In this document: one piece after another, positions 29,211 through 38,721 of the stretch
How the letters are laid out: every line of letters begins with the position of its first letter
How positions within the stretch are numbered: the first letter of the stretch is position 1
Program-made: the position numbers and the translations under genes
NCBI GenBank assembly: GCA_022823225.1
Contig: JAJDXM010000097.1
Coordinates: 1-64,000 of the forward strand
Length of the DNA: 64,000 bases
DNA from: Gemmatimonadota bacterium
GTDB lineage: Bacteria; Gemmatimonadota; Gemmatimonadetes; Longimicrobiales; Gaopeijiaceae
Reading direction: 5' to 3'
The notes under the pieces: model-generated
Databases searched by the model: none
What the model was told of the DNA's origin: nothing
What the model saw: the letters and a program-made list of their open reading frames with translations, nothing else

Positions 29211-30310
29211 GCGCCGCGGTCCAGGGCGGCGGCCCGGCGGTTTCGGTCGTGCTGCCGGTCCGCGATGGCGAAGCCACCCTTGGTGCTGCGCTGAAGTCGC
29301 TCGAGGCGCAGACATTCCCGGACTTCGAGGTGATTGTCGTGGACGACGGCTCGCGCGACGGGAGCGGCGGGATCGCGCGCGAATGGGAGCGGCGTGACGG
29401 GCGGTTCCGGCTGGTTCGTGGGGGCGGTGGGGGCGGTTCGGGCGGAGTGGGCGACTCGGCCGACGACGCCGCCGGCACCGGCCGCGAGGCTCCGAACGGC
29501 ATCGTCGCCGCCCTCCAGCGCGGCCTGGCCGAGGCGCGCGGCACGTACATCGCGCGCATGGACGCCGACGACCGCTGCCACCCCGAGCGGCTGGCCGCGC
29601 AGTTCGAGTTGCTGGAGGGCTCCCCGGCGCTTGCCGGGTGCGGGACGGGCGTCCGGTACGTTCCGGAGGGCACGGTGACCGCCAGGGCCGCCGAGTACGC
29701 GGCCTGGCTAAACTCGATGACCGATTGGGACACGGTCGCGGCCAACATCTTCGTCGAGTGCCCGCTCGCGCACCCGACCTTCATGTTCCGGGCGCGCGTT
29801 CTCGCCGAAGTGGGCGGCTACCGCGACCGCGGCTGGCCGGAGGACTACGACCTGCTGCTGCGCCTGTGGCGGCGCGGCCAACGCTTCGTGTCGGTGCCGC
29901 GCGTGCTGCTCGACTGGGGCAACGACCCGGGGCGGTTGAGCCGCACCCACCCCGCGTACTCGCTGGCCGCGTTCCGGGCGTGCCGCGTGCACCACCTGCG
30001 CAAGAGCCTGCTGAAGGGGCGGAGCGGGGTGGTGGTGTGGGGGGCGGGCCCGACGGGCAAGGCGCTGTCCCGGGAGTTCGCGTGGCAGGGTGTAAATGTG
30101 CTGGCTTTCGTGGAGGTCGACCCGCGCAAGATCGGGCAGCGGATCCATGGTGCGCCGGTGGTTGGGGTGGAGGCCGTGCGGGGTGAAGGGGGGGCCTCGG
30201 GGGCGCTCCATGTGGGGGCCGTTGCGCGATCGGCGGGCCGTGAAGGGGTGCGGGGGGCGGTGGGGGGGGTGGGGCTGGGGGAGGGGGCGGATTTCGTGGC
30301 GATGGCGTGA
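29207..30310 (+). CDS. Family 2 glycosyltransferase fused to a Rossmann-like domain
   Basis: 367 residues from a GTG overlapping the uvrA stop (GTGA). The N-terminal GT-A domain has the nucleotide-sugar motifs VVDDGSRDGS and MDADDR and the acceptor-side PEDYDLL. From about residue 272 the sequence VVWGAGPTGKALSREF opens a Rossmann-like domain resembling the N-terminal part of PglD-type or C-methyltransferase-associated proteins. A Gly/Ser-rich insert (about 73-83) interrupts the GT domain after its second strand. It should transfer a sugar to an envelope acceptor, which is unknown. Coupling to uvrA is probably positional rather than functional. Confidence 0.85.
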   Translation: MSAAVQGGGPAVSVVLPVRDGEATLGAALKSLEAQTFPDFEVIVVDDGSRDGSGGIAREWERRDGRFRLVRGGGGGGSGGVGDSADDAAGTGREAPNGIVAALQRGLAEARGTYIARMDADDRCHPERLAAQFELLEGSPALAGCGTGVRYVPEGTVTARAAEYAAWLNSMTDWDTVAANIFVECPLAHPTFMFRARVLAEVGGYRDRGWPEDYDLLLRLWRRGQRFVSVPRVLLDWGNDPGRLSRTHPAYSLAAFRACRVHHLRKSLLKGRSGVVVWGAGPTGKALSREFAWQGVNVLAFVEVDPRKIGQRIHGAPVVGVEAVRGEGGASGALHVGAVARSAGREGVRGAVGGVGLGEGADFVAMA

Positions 30311-30368
30311 GGGGGGTGGAGGGGAGGGCTCACCCACTGAATCGGACACGTATATTGCGGATTCGTGA

Positions 30369-31028
30369 ATGATATGCTTGCAATCTTGTGGAAGAGATCC
30401 GGCGAGGGTCGGCCGTTTCCTTCAATCGATTGGCCGCAACGTCGCAACTTGCGCGAGTCTGGCCACGCTGGCCAGGGACCTCGAGGGACACGACCGGAAC
30501 ATCGACCACCACACCGCGCGCTCCTACATGACCGCGCTCGAACGGCTCATGATCGTGGAGGACCAGCCACCGTGGGCACCGCACCTGCGGTCACGGTCCC
30601 GGCTGCGCACCGCAGCAAAGCGGCACTTCGTGGACCCGTCGCTCGCGGTTGCGGCCTTGAGTGCCACGCCCGAGCATCTGTTTCGCGACTTCGAGTGGCT
30701 CGGCCTGCTGTTCGAGTCAATGGTGGTGCGGGACCTCCGCGTCTACGCCCAGGCAGCCGGGGCGACCGTGCGCCACTACCGCGACAACACGGGACTTGAG
30801 GTGGATGCGGTCGTGGACGCGGGGCCCGGCAGGTGGGCGGCGTTCGAGATCAAGCTCGGTGCCGGGCGGATCGACCGGGCCGTGCGGGCGCTGCTCAAGT
30901 TCGCCGGGCGGGTGGACACGGAGCGGTGCGGAGCGCCGGCGGCGCTCGGCGTCATCGTCGGCAGCGGGTACGGATACACGAGGCCGGACGGCGTGGCGGT
31001 GATTCCGGTCGGGGCGCTGGGCGTGTAG
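30369..31028 (+). pseudogene. N-terminally truncated DUF4143 ATPase
   Basis: 219 residues that match only the C-terminal half of AAA_14/DUF4143 ATPases: the winged-helix-like segment (SYMTALERLMIVEDQPPWAP) and the DUF4143 nuclease-like domain with YRDNTGLEVDAVVD and a later FEIKLG. The normal first 200 residues with the Walker A and B motifs are absent, and no P-loop remnant is visible in any frame upstream. Likeness begins near residue 7. These genes are often accessory and horizontally moved; this copy is a beheaded remnant, although the remaining frame is fully open. TATATT at 30351-30356 could serve as a -10 element. Confidence 0.75.
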
Positions 31029-31068
31029 CCAGCCCACGTGTCGGTCGGTCATTATGGCTCATTCGCCG
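31029..31068. other. Convergent intergenic gap
   Basis: Forty bases lie between the stop of the DUF4143 remnant and that of the cytochrome gene. No stem followed by a T-run was found, so no intrinsic terminator is called. Confidence 0.3.
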
Positions 31069-32934
31069 TCACCACTCACCCCGTAACCACCCCACGAGCA
31101 ACCCGATCTCCGCATCGCTCAGGATCTCGTCCGGCCCGAACGCCGGCATCCGGTCGTTGCGGTCACCGTAGAAGCGCGGGTGAGACGGGTCCCGGATGAA
31201 CGCCGCCAGCCACTCCCGCGACCCGAACCCGGTCAGCACCGGACCCAGGTTCTGCTCGGCCGTCCCGCGGTACTCGTGGCACTCGGTGCAGCCAATCGAC
31301 TCGGAGGCCATGAGCGCGGCGCCCTCCGCGATCTCGTCCCGGTCGGCCTCGTCCAGCGCGGCCTGGTAAGGTAGCGCGGCTTCCGCCGACAGGGCCTTCA
31401 CCGCCTTGGCGAGGTCGTCGCGCTGGGCGGCGTCGAAGGCGGCGATACGGCTCTGCACCATGCGCACCATGCGTCCGCGGGCGAAGTCGGTGCCGCCGAA
31501 GTAGCGGGGCGTGGCCACCTGTTCGGGGTCAAGCAGGCCGGTCAGCCACTCGCGGCTCGCGAAGCCCTTGAGGTCGGCGGCGGTCCGGGGCTCGGCGAAC
31601 TCGCCTCCCAGGCCGTCGTGGCCGTCGTAGCTGTGGCAGCTGGCGCAGCGGTCTGCGAACAGGCGGGGGCCCTGCGTGAGGGGGTCGTTGCGCAGCAGGG
31701 TGAGCGCGCCGGAAGGCGGGATCCCGTCGGGCCCGGCGGCCAGCTCCACGACGCGCGCCGCGGCCGCTTCGGCCTCGTGCTGGGCGGCGACGAAGTCGGG
31801 GTCCGCGCGGTCCTGGGCGTAGGCCTGCCAGGTCAGCAGGGCGATGCCGGCAAGAACGGCCCCCGTGAAACCGACGTTGAAGCGGTGGCCGAGCCGCCAC
31901 TTCCCGGCGAAGGGCATGAGAGCGATCAGCGCCACCACCACGCCCGGGATCACCAGCGCGCCGATGATCTCGGTGCCGGCCGGGAAGTACTTGAGCCACT
32001 GGAAGAGGAACATGAAGTACCACTCGGGGCGGGCGGCCGCGTAGGGTTCGGCGGCGTCGGCAGGGGCGCCGAGCGGAGCGCCGCCGCTGCGAATGACCAG
32101 GAAGAGCACCGCGGCCATCACCGTGAGGCAGGCCACGGCATCCCGCAGGGCCTGATCGGGCCAGAACTGCCCGATGCCTGTCCGGGCGGAAGCCGCTTCC
32201 GGATCGCCGCCCTCATCCCGCTCGTCAGCGTTCCCGGGCCCGGCACCGTCCATCTGCGAGCGCAGCCCGCCCGTCGTCACGCCGTGGCGGCGGAAGAGGA
32301 AGACGTGCGCCGCGATCAGCAGGATCAGCGCGCCCGGAAGGACGCCGGCGTGCAGCGCGAAGAACCGCGTCAGGGTGAGATGGCCGTAGTCTGCGCCCCC
32401 GACCAGCACCTCCTGCAGCGCGGGACCGATCACCGGCGTGATCGTCGCGATGCTGGTCGCCACCTTGGTCGCCCAGTAGCCCTTCTGGTCCCACGGCAGC
32501 AGGTAGCCCGTCAGCGACAGCGCCAGCACCAGGTGCAGCAGCGCGATGCCGAACCAGAAGTTGACTTCGCGGGGGGCCTTGTAGGCGCCGGCCACGACCA
32601 CCTGCATCAGGTGCAGCACGAGGAGGACCATCGTCGCGTGAGCCATGTAGTGGTGGATGCCGCGGAGCATCCAGCCGCCCGCCATGACGTTCTCGATGTA
32701 GTAGACGCTCTCCCAGGCGCCCAGCGCGTTCGCGCTGTAGGACGCCCACAGCGCGATTCCGGTGATGAACTGGACCGCGATCGCGAAGGTGAGGGTGCTG
32801 CCCCACACGTACCGCCACCTGGCGCCCCCGGGGATGGATTCGACGAGCGCCAGGCGCACGAGCCGCCTGTAGCCGGTGCGATGGTCGAGCCACTCGAGCA
32901 GCAGCTTCACGCCGCCAGCCCCGGCCTGCCTCAC
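31069..32934 (-). CDS. Cytochrome b fused to two haem-c domains (bc-type complex)
   Basis: About 621 residues from the GTG at 32934, which overlaps the Rieske stop (GTGA) and has GAGAAGGA upstream. A GTG at 32910 is an alternative start. The N-terminal part is a full cytochrome b: His94/His108 and His195/His210 are the haem-b ligand pairs (spaced 14 and 15, the latter as in b6-type proteins), and PEWY (303-306) is the quinol-oxidation-site motif. After the last membrane helices (to about 375) come two c-type haem sites, CASCH (430-434) and CTECH (549-553), the latter followed by an RMPAFG methionine-ligand segment. It oxidises quinol and passes electrons onward, replacing a separate cytochrome c1. 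Confidence 0.92.
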   Translation of the reverse strand: MRQAGAGGVKLLLEWLDHRTGYRRLVRLALVESIPGGARWRYVWGSTLTFAIAVQFITGIALWASYSANALGAWESVYYIENVMAGGWMLRGIHHYMAHATMVLLVLHLMQVVVAGAYKAPREVNFWFGIALLHLVLALSLTGYLLPWDQKGYWATKVATSIATITPVIGPALQEVLVGGADYGHLTLTRFFALHAGVLPGALILLIAAHVFLFRRHGVTTGGLRSQMDGAGPGNADERDEGGDPEAASARTGIGQFWPDQALRDAVACLTVMAAVLFLVIRSGGAPLGAPADAAEPYAAARPEWYFMFLFQWLKYFPAGTEIIGALVIPGVVVALIALMPFAGKWRLGHRFNVGFTGAVLAGIALLTWQAYAQDRADPDFVAAQHEAEAAAARVVELAAGPDGIPPSGALTLLRNDPLTQGPRLFADRCASCHSYDGHDGLGGEFAEPRTAADLKGFASREWLTGLLDPEQVATPRYFGGTDFARGRMVRMVQSRIAAFDAAQRDDLAKAVKALSAEAALPYQAALDEADRDEIAEGAALMASESIGCTECHEYRGTAEQNLGPVLTGFGSREWLAAFIRDPSHPRFYGDRNDRMPAFGPDEILSDAEIGLLVGWLRGEW

Positions 32935-33518
32935 ACCACCGGTTCCTTCTCCGCCCGGCCCGGCAGGAAGTTCTGGAAGCGGACCCACACCTCGTCGCCG
33001 CGGATCTCGACGTCGAGCGAGTCCATGTCACGCGGGCTGGGGCTCGCGGGGTCGTTGACCGCCCCGCTCAGGTCGAAGCTGCTCTTGTGGCAGGGACACA
33101 CGAACCGCGAGCGGTCGGCCGCCACGTTCACGAAGCACCCCGCGTGCGGGCAGACCACGTTCAGCGCCTCGACCGAGTCGCCCGTGCGGCGCAGGTAGAC
33201 CGCGCCCACCGGCAACTGGCGGTGCGTGTTCCACGCGTCCACCCTGTCCATCACCACGCGGTACTTGTGGGGTACCCCGTCGTCGGGGACCGCCGCCAGC
33301 TTCGCCACAGGGACCAGGTTGGCGTCCAGCTCCGGCCGCTCCAGCGGTTCGAGCGCAGCACGAATCCCCGACCACAGCGGCGCCAGAAACGCCAGTCCTC
33401 CCGCCGCGATGGCAGCCACGCCCGCCAGGAACCCCCGGCGGGGGGCCGGGGCCGGGCCATAGGAAAACCCTTCCTCTGCCACCTGTGGCTCGTCGGTCGC
33501 CTGCGGCTTCTGGTCCAT
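32931..33518 (-). CDS. Rieske iron-sulfur protein of the bc-type complex
   Basis: 195 residues from the ATG at 33518. A twin-arginine-like N terminus (Arg27-Arg28-Gly-Phe-Leu) leads into the single membrane anchor (about 30-48), as is usual for Tat-exported Rieske proteins. The 2Fe-2S ligands are Cys123 and His125 in CPHAGC and Cys141 and His144 in CPCHKSSF; Cys128 and Cys143 form the disulfide. It takes electrons from quinol at the cytochrome b site. The gene is first of a two-gene operon with the fused cytochrome b-c gene. Confidence 0.94.
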   Translation of the reverse strand: MDQKPQATDEPQVAEEGFSYGPAPAPRRGFLAGVAAIAAGGLAFLAPLWSGIRAALEPLERPELDANLVPVAKLAAVPDDGVPHKYRVVMDRVDAWNTHRQLPVGAVYLRRTGDSVEALNVVCPHAGCFVNVAADRSRFVCPCHKSSFDLSGAVNDPASPSPRDMDSLDVEIRGDEVWVRFQNFLPGRAEKEPVV

Positions 33519-33791
33519 GGCAAGTCGGGGCTTTGGGGGCGGGGAAAACAGCCGATACAGAGTATCGAAGTCGGTGCAACTTCGCGACATGGCGGCGAAG
33601 TCCCGAGAGGAGCGGGGCCGGTTGTTTCTCACCGGAGTCCCTTGCGCGGGCTCAGGACGTTTCACGGAGAATCCACCCCTTGAGTCACCCCTTGAAATCG
33701 GCTATTATTAATGGCTTGCCAAGCCCCTCTTTTCCCCGCTTGGATCCCCCGCCGGCCCCCCGGCCCTCGCTCTTTCCCACCGCCCGAAAGC
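33519..33791. promoter_or_regulatory. Divergent control region, Rieske / gyrA
   Basis: This 273-base gap separates the respiratory operon from gyrA. It includes the gyrA promoter described separately and an untranslated leader of roughly 75-80 bases that starts AT-rich and becomes C-rich. No small gene was recognised in it. The leftward promoter for the Rieske gene should lie within about 33530-33650; no clear boxes were found there. Confidence 0.4.
33680..33708 (+). promoter_or_regulatory. Sigma-70-type promoter of gyrA
   Basis: TTGAGT (33680-33685) and TATTAT (33703-33708) are separated by exactly 17 bases, the best housekeeping promoter match in the window, in a locally AT-rich spot (TATTATTAAT). 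Transcription would start near 33715 and leave a leader of about 77 bases before the gyrA ATG at 33792. Called from consensus only. Confidence 0.6.
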
Positions 33792-36245
33792 ATGACCGAG
33801 AACGACCACACAAGCACCGGCGAAAGAGTCCTCGAACGGATCCTCGAACAGGAGATGCGCGAGTCGTTCATCGACTATTCGATGAGCGTCAACGTGCAGC
33901 GCGCTCTTCCGGACGTGCGCGACGGACTCAAGCCGGTCCACCGCCGGATCCTTTACGCCATGTCCGAGCTGGGGCTGTCGCCGGGCCGGGCCTACAAGAA
34001 GTGCGCGACGGTCGTGGGCGAGGTGCTGGGGAAGTACCATCCGCACGGGGATTCGGCGGTCTACGACGCGCTTGTGCGAATGGTGCAGGAGTTCTCGCTG
34101 CGCTATCCGCTGGTGGACGGCCAGGGCAACTTCGGCTCCATAGACGGCGACTCGGCGGCGGCGTACCGCTACACGGAAGCGCGTCTCCAGCGCCTGTCCA
34201 TGGAACTCCTGGCCGACATCGACAAGGAAACGGTCCGCTTCGACGACAACTTCGACGGCCGCCTCAAGGAACCGTCGGTGCTCCCGTCGAAGGCGCCCAA
34301 TCTGCTGGTCAACGGCTCGTCGGGGATCGCGGTGGGGATGGCGACCAACATTCCCCCGCACAACCTGCGCGAGGTGGTCGACGGCCTCCTCGCCCTGATC
34401 GACGACCCCCACCTCTCCGACGACGAACTCGAAGAGATCATCAAGGGGCCCGACTTCCCGACGGGCGGATACATCTGCGGCCGCGAGGGGATACGGCACG
34501 CGTACCGCACCGGGCGCGGCCGGGTCGTCATTCGGGCCCGCGCCGACATCGAGGAGGATGACGACGGCGGGCGGCGGATCATCGTCACCGAGATTCCCTT
34601 CATGGTGAACAAGGCGCGGCTGATCGAGCAGATCGCGATGCTCGTGCGCGACAAGAAGATCACCATGATCCGCGACCTGCGCGACGAATCGGACCGCGAC
34701 GGCCTTCGGGTCGTCATCGAACTGAAGCGCGACGCGGTCCCCCAGGTCGTCCTCAACCGGCTCTACAAGCACACGCAGATGCAGTCCACCTTCGGCGCGA
34801 TCTTCCTCGCGCTGGTCGACGGCGTGCCGAAGATCATGCCGCTCCGCGAGATGCTGGGGCACTTCATCACGCACCGCCACAGCGTGGTGGTGCGGCGGAG
34901 CGAGTTCGACCTGGCCGCCGCCCAGGCGCGGGAACATGTCCTGGAGGGTCTCAGGATCGCCGTCGACAACATCGACGAGGTGGTGAGGATCATCCGCGGA
35001 TCGCGGGACGCCGCCGAGGCTGCGGTGGCGTTGCGCGGCGCGTACGAGCTGTCGGAGCGGCAGGCGCGGGCGATCCTGGAAATGCGCCTGGCCCGCCTGA
35101 CCGGCCTGGAAATGGAGAAGCTGGACAGCGAACTGGCCGAGGTCAGGGCCCGGATCGCCGAACTCCTGCGGATTCTGGGCGACCGCGCGGTCCGGATGGG
35201 ACTCATTAAGGACGAGTTGCATGAGATGGCCGACCGGTATGGCGACGCCCGCCGGTCGAAGATCATCGGCGGCATCTCCTCCTTCGACGTGGAAGACCTG
35301 ATCGCCGACGAGGAGGTCGTGCTCACCATGTCGCGGCAGGGGTACGTGAAGCGCATCCCGATCGACACGTACCGGGCCCAGAGGCGGGGCGGGCGGGGAA
35401 TCGCCGGCATGGACACCAGGGCCGAGGACTGGGTCGAGAACCTCTTCGTGGCATCCACCCACGACTACCTGATGGTCTTCACCGACAGGGGCCGCTGCCA
35501 CTGGGTGAAGGTGTGGGGGATTCCGAGCGCCGGCCGGTACTCCAAGGGGAAGCCGATCGTCAACTTCCTGGAGCTGGCGCCGGGCGAAAAGGTCGCTTCG
35601 GTGCTCCCGGTCCGGGAGTTCTCGCGCGACCGCTTCCTGCTCTTCTGCACCCGGAACGGCGTCGTGAAGAAGACGCCGCTGTCGGCCTACGGAAACGTGC
35701 GCGCGGTGGGCATCTACGCGATCAAGTTCCGCGAGGGCGACGAACTCATCGACGTGCGGATCACGGATGGCTCGAACGAAGTGGTGCTGGCAACCCGCCT
35801 GGGCAAGGCGATTCGCTTCAAGGAGTCGGACGTGCGGTCGATGGGACGCATCACGGAGGGCGTGATGGGCATCCGCCTCGGCGAGGGCGACGAGGTCGTG
35901 GGCATGGTGGTGGTCCGCAGCCCGGATGAGACGCTTCTCGTCGCCACCGAACAGGGGATAGGCAAACGGAGCGAGATCGCCGACTACCGCCTCCAGCAGC
36001 GTGGCGGCCAGGGCGTCATCAACCTCAAGCTCGCCGACCGGCGAGACCGGGTCGTCGCGGTCAAGGCCGTGCGGGACGTGGACCAGTTCATGGTGATCAC
36101 CCGGAACGGCGTGGTGAACCGGCAGCGTGCGGACGAGGTCCGGGTGATCGGCCGCGCGACGCAGGGCGTGCGTCTGGTGAACCTGGACCAGGGGGACCAG
36201 GTCGTCGACGTGGCACTGGTGGTGGGTGACGACGGTGCGGACTAG
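33792..36245 (+). CDS. gyrA: DNA gyrase subunit A
   Basis: 817 residues from the ATG at 33792; an upstream in-frame ATG at 33711 would add 27 Pro-rich residues ahead of the conserved start. It breaks and rejoins DNA in the gyrase A2B2 complex. Catalytic Tyr127 lies in AYRYTEARL. The quinolone-resistance region [10 protein letters not shown] keeps Ser88 and Asp92, the fluoroquinolone-sensitive state. The GyrA box QRRGGRG (530-536), needed for wrapping and negative supercoiling, separates this protein from ParC. Six beta-pinwheel repeats fill the C terminus. Its last 20 bases overlap the next gene. Confidence 0.97.
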   Translation: MTENDHTSTGERVLERILEQEMRESFIDYSMSVNVQRALPDVRDGLKPVHRRILYAMSELGLSPGRAYKKCATVVGEVLGKYHPHGDSAVYDALVRMVQEFSLRYPLVDGQGNFGSIDGDSAAAYRYTEARLQRLSMELLADIDKETVRFDDNFDGRLKEPSVLPSKAPNLLVNGSSGIAVGMATNIPPHNLREVVDGLLALIDDPHLSDDELEEIIKGPDFPTGGYICGREGIRHAYRTGRGRVVIRARADIEEDDDGGRRIIVTEIPFMVNKARLIEQIAMLVRDKKITMIRDLRDESDRDGLRVVIELKRDAVPQVVLNRLYKHTQMQSTFGAIFLALVDGVPKIMPLREMLGHFITHRHSVVVRRSEFDLAAAQAREHVLEGLRIAVDNIDEVVRIIRGSRDAAEAAVALRGAYELSERQARAILEMRLARLTGLEMEKLDSELAEVRARIAELLRILGDRAVRMGLIKDELHEMADRYGDARRSKIIGGISSFDVEDLIADEEVVLTMSRQGYVKRIPIDTYRAQRRGGRGIAGMDTRAEDWVENLFVASTHDYLMVFTDRGRCHWVKVWGIPSAGRYSKGKPIVNFLELAPGEKVASVLPVREFSRDRFLLFCTRNGVVKKTPLSAYGNVRAVGIYAIKFREGDELIDVRITDGSNEVVLATRLGKAIRFKESDVRSMGRITEGVMGIRLGEGDEVVGMVVVRSPDETLLVATEQGIGKRSEIADYRLQQRGGQGVINLKLADRRDRVVAVKAVRDVDQFMVITRNGVVNRQRADEVRVIGRATQGVRLVNLDQGDQVVDVALVVGDDGAD

Positions 36246-37218
36246 CCCCGCCCTCGTTTCCAACGCAGACATCGAGGCGGCCGCGCGGCGGATTCGCGGT
36301 ACGGTGGTGCGAACCCCGCTGATCCCCGACGCGGAGCTGTCGGCGGGGCTTGGCGGCGAGGTGCGCCTGAAGTGCGAGTCGCTGCAGAAGGCGGGGTCCT
36401 TCAAGGCGCGGGGCGCGTGCAACTTCATCGCCCGGCTCGCGCCGGAAGAGCTCGAGCGGGGCGTGATCACGTACTCGTCTGGGAATCACGCCCAGGCGGT
36501 GGCGTTCGCGGCCGGGCTCAGGGGCGCGCGCGCGGTCGTGGTCATGCCCGTGACGGCGCCCGACGTGAAGCGCGACGGGGCCCGTCGGCTGGGTGCGCGC
36601 GTCGAATTCGCCGGTACGACCTCGGAGCACCGCCGCGCGCGCGCCGAGGAGATCGCCGCGGAGGAGGGTCTGGTGATGGTGCCTCCCTTCGACCACCCCT
36701 GGATCATCGCCGGACAGGGCACCGTGGCCCGCGAGGTGTGGGACGACTGGCCGGATGTCGACACCCTGCTGGTCCCGATCGGAGGAGGCGGACAGGTCGC
36801 GGGGTGCGCGGCCGCGCTCAGGAGCCTCAAGCCGACCGCGAGGATCGTCGGAGTGGAACCGGCGGGCGCCCCGACCATGCGGCGCGCCCTCGACACGGGT
36901 GCGCCGGAGACCCTGGAACGGATCGACACCATCGCGGACGGCCTCGCTCCCACCCGGGCCGGGGACCTCACGTTCAGCCATGCGGCGGCGCTCGTCGACG
37001 ATGTCGTGCTGGTCGACGACGAGGACATTCGCCGCGCCGCGCGGCACCTCATCCTGCGCCGCAAGCTCGTGGTCGAGTACTCCGGGGCGGCCACCGTCGC
37101 CGCACTGATGTCGCGCCGCGTTCCGGTCGCGGGCTGCAACGTCTGCGCGGTGCTGTCGGGCGGCAACCTCGACACCTCGCTCCTGGGGGACATTCTCGGC
37201 CCCGCCTCGGCGGCGTAG
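36226..37218 (+). CDS. Threonine/serine dehydratase-like PLP enzyme
   Basis: 330 residues from a GTG at 36226, inside the end of gyrA (20-base overlap). A GTG at 36235 is also possible. It is a fold-type II PLP enzyme with Lys in GSFKARGA as Schiff-base lysine, the substrate loop SGNHAQA and the phosphate-binding loop GGGGQVAG. There is no C-terminal ACT regulatory domain, so it resembles catabolic threonine dehydratase or serine racemase rather than IlvA. It should convert threonine to 2-oxobutyrate or serine to pyruvate and ammonia. The gene is coupled by overlap to gyrA and followed by a HAD phosphatase gene after 11 bases. Confidence 0.88.
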   Translation: MTTVRTSPALVSNADIEAAARRIRGTVVRTPLIPDAELSAGLGGEVRLKCESLQKAGSFKARGACNFIARLAPEELERGVITYSSGNHAQAVAFAAGLRGARAVVVMPVTAPDVKRDGARRLGARVEFAGTTSEHRRARAEEIAAEEGLVMVPPFDHPWIIAGQGTVAREVWDDWPDVDTLLVPIGGGGQVAGCAAALRSLKPTARIVGVEPAGAPTMRRALDTGAPETLERIDTIADGLAPTRAGDLTFSHAAALVDDVVLVDDEDIRRAARHLILRRKLVVEYSGAATVAALMSRRVPVAGCNVCAVLSGGNLDTSLLGDILGPASAA

Positions 37219-37229
37219 CGTCACCCCCC

Positions 37230-37979
37230 ATGCTCCTCCTCTTCGACATCGACGGCACCCTCACGCGGGGCGGCCCCGCGCGGAAAGCCTTTGCCCGTGC
37301 CCTCGAGGACACCTACGGGACGGCGGGCGCGATCGGCGGACACGACTTTTCGGGCAAGACCGACGCGCAGAGCGTTCGGGAAATCCTGAGCGCCGCCGGC
37401 TTCGGAACCGAGGAAATCGCAGCCGGACTGCCGGTTTTCCTGGTCCGGTACCTGGCCGGGCTCAAACGGCGGATCGGCGGCGAGCCGACCGTCGCCCTGC
37501 CGGGGACCCATGCGCTGATCGGCGCGCTCGCGGCGCGCAGTGGTGTCTTCCTCGGCCTCGTCACCGGCAATGTGAAGGGCGGCGCACGCATGAAGCTGGG
37601 CGCGGTGGGACTCTGGGACGCGTTTCCGGTGGGCGGCTTCGGGTCGGATCACGAGGATCGCAACAAGCTGCCGGGCTTCGCGATGCGGCGCGCGGCGGCG
37701 CACTGGGGCCGCGCCTTTCGAGGCGAGGACGCCGTCGTCATCGGGGACACGCCCCGGGATATTGCGTGCGGAAAGGCGGTGGGCGCGGCAACGGTGGGAG
37801 TGACCACGGGGCGGTTCTCGCGCGCGGAACTGGTTGCTGCCGGGGCGGACAGGGTGCTGTCCGGGTTCGGCGATCCGGAGCACGCGCTCGCGGCTCTCCT
37901 TGATCTTTGGCCCGTCGCTGGCCCATTTTGCGGAGTGGAGAAGCCGGTCGCGCGCGGGGGTGGCGTCCGCTGGAGTTGA
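37230..37979 (+). CDS. HAD-superfamily hydrolase
   Basis: 249 residues. The four haloacid dehalogenase motifs are visible: DIDGT with nucleophile Asp6 and Asp8, TGN in LVTGNVKGG, Lys in DRNKLPG, and GDTPRD for the metal. The helical cap between motifs 1 and 2 makes it subfamily IA, near phosphoglycolate phosphatase and beta-phosphoglucomutase. It should be a small-molecule phosphatase; the substrate is not apparent. The frame is open far upstream in the preceding gene, but the start at 37230 gives the normal Met-Leu-Leu-Leu-Phe-Asp opening. Confidence 0.88.
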   Translation: MLLLFDIDGTLTRGGPARKAFARALEDTYGTAGAIGGHDFSGKTDAQSVREILSAAGFGTEEIAAGLPVFLVRYLAGLKRRIGGEPTVALPGTHALIGALAARSGVFLGLVTGNVKGGARMKLGAVGLWDAFPVGGFGSDHEDRNKLPGFAMRRAAAHWGRAFRGEDAVVIGDTPRDIACGKAVGAATVGVTTGRFSRAELVAAGADRVLSGFGDPEHALAALLDLWPVAGPFCGVEKPVARGGGVRWS

Positions 37980-38000
37980 GCGCACAAACGGAGTGTCAGC

Positions 38001-38681
38001 ATGAAGAGATTCTATATCGTCCTTGGTGTGGTGGCCGTCGCGGGAGTGGTGGTCGTGGGATTGGCCCTTCGGGGCGGTGGCGGAACGCCCGTCAGCGAAC
38101 CGGTGGATCTGGGCGAGATCGGCAACGACGCGTTGCTCGAACTGGCCCAGGGGGCCGTGTACGGCAATCCGGACGCTCCGATCACGATCATGGAATTCGG
38201 CGACTACCAGTGCGGCTGGTGCGCGTACTTCGGATTGTCCGTCAAGCCGTTGGTCGACATGACCTACATCGAGGACGGGCAGGCCAAGCTGGTCTTCCAC
38301 GACTTCCCGCTGTCCCAACACCCGCACGCCTTCCTGGCCGCGCGCGCGGCACGGTGCGCCGGCGACCAGGATCGCTACTTCGAGTATCACGACGAGATAT
38401 TCCGCACGCAGCGCGACTGGTCGGTCATGCAGAGCACCGCGGGTCACTTCAAGGATCTGGCCGACGACCTGGGATTGGATGCGCGTGCATTCGATGCCTG
38501 CCTGGACAGTGACGCGCACGCGGACCTGGTCACCGCGAACCTGACGCTTGGGATGCGTCTGGGGGTCGACCAGACGCCCACCGTCTTCGTGCACGACGGC
38601 CAGAACTCGCGGCGGCTCGCCGGCGCCGAATTCGCCGACATCCAGGCGGCCATCGAGGCCCTTCAGTCCGGGAACCAGTGA
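38001..38681 (+). CDS. DsbA-family thiol-disulfide oxidoreductase
   Basis: 226 residues. An N-terminal signal-anchor helix (4-24) is followed by a thioredoxin fold with a DsbA-type helical insertion. The active site is Cys71-Gly-Trp-Cys74, and the cis-proline loop is QTPTVFVHD. It should introduce or shuffle disulfides in exported proteins. A GGAGTG ribosome site precedes the ATG at 38001. The next gene is a vitamin K epoxide reductase homologue, the expected re-oxidising partner in bacteria without DsbB. Confidence 0.9.
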   Translation: MKRFYIVLGVVAVAGVVVVGLALRGGGGTPVSEPVDLGEIGNDALLELAQGAVYGNPDAPITIMEFGDYQCGWCAYFGLSVKPLVDMTYIEDGQAKLVFHDFPLSQHPHAFLAARAARCAGDQDRYFEYHDEIFRTQRDWSVMQSTAGHFKDLADDLGLDARAFDACLDSDAHADLVTANLTLGMRLGVDQTPTVFVHDGQNSRRLAGAEFADIQAAIEALQSGNQ

Positions 38682-38721
38682 CCGGTTCATCCACCGCGCG
38701 AGCGGCCCGCGGGAGACCTCG

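Noticed and set aside
33708-36470. Very long open frame on the minus strand across gyrA
   Set aside because: It is antisense to an unmistakable GyrA. Its Arg/Asp/His-rich product has no recognisable domain, and such shadows are expected in very GC-rich DNA.
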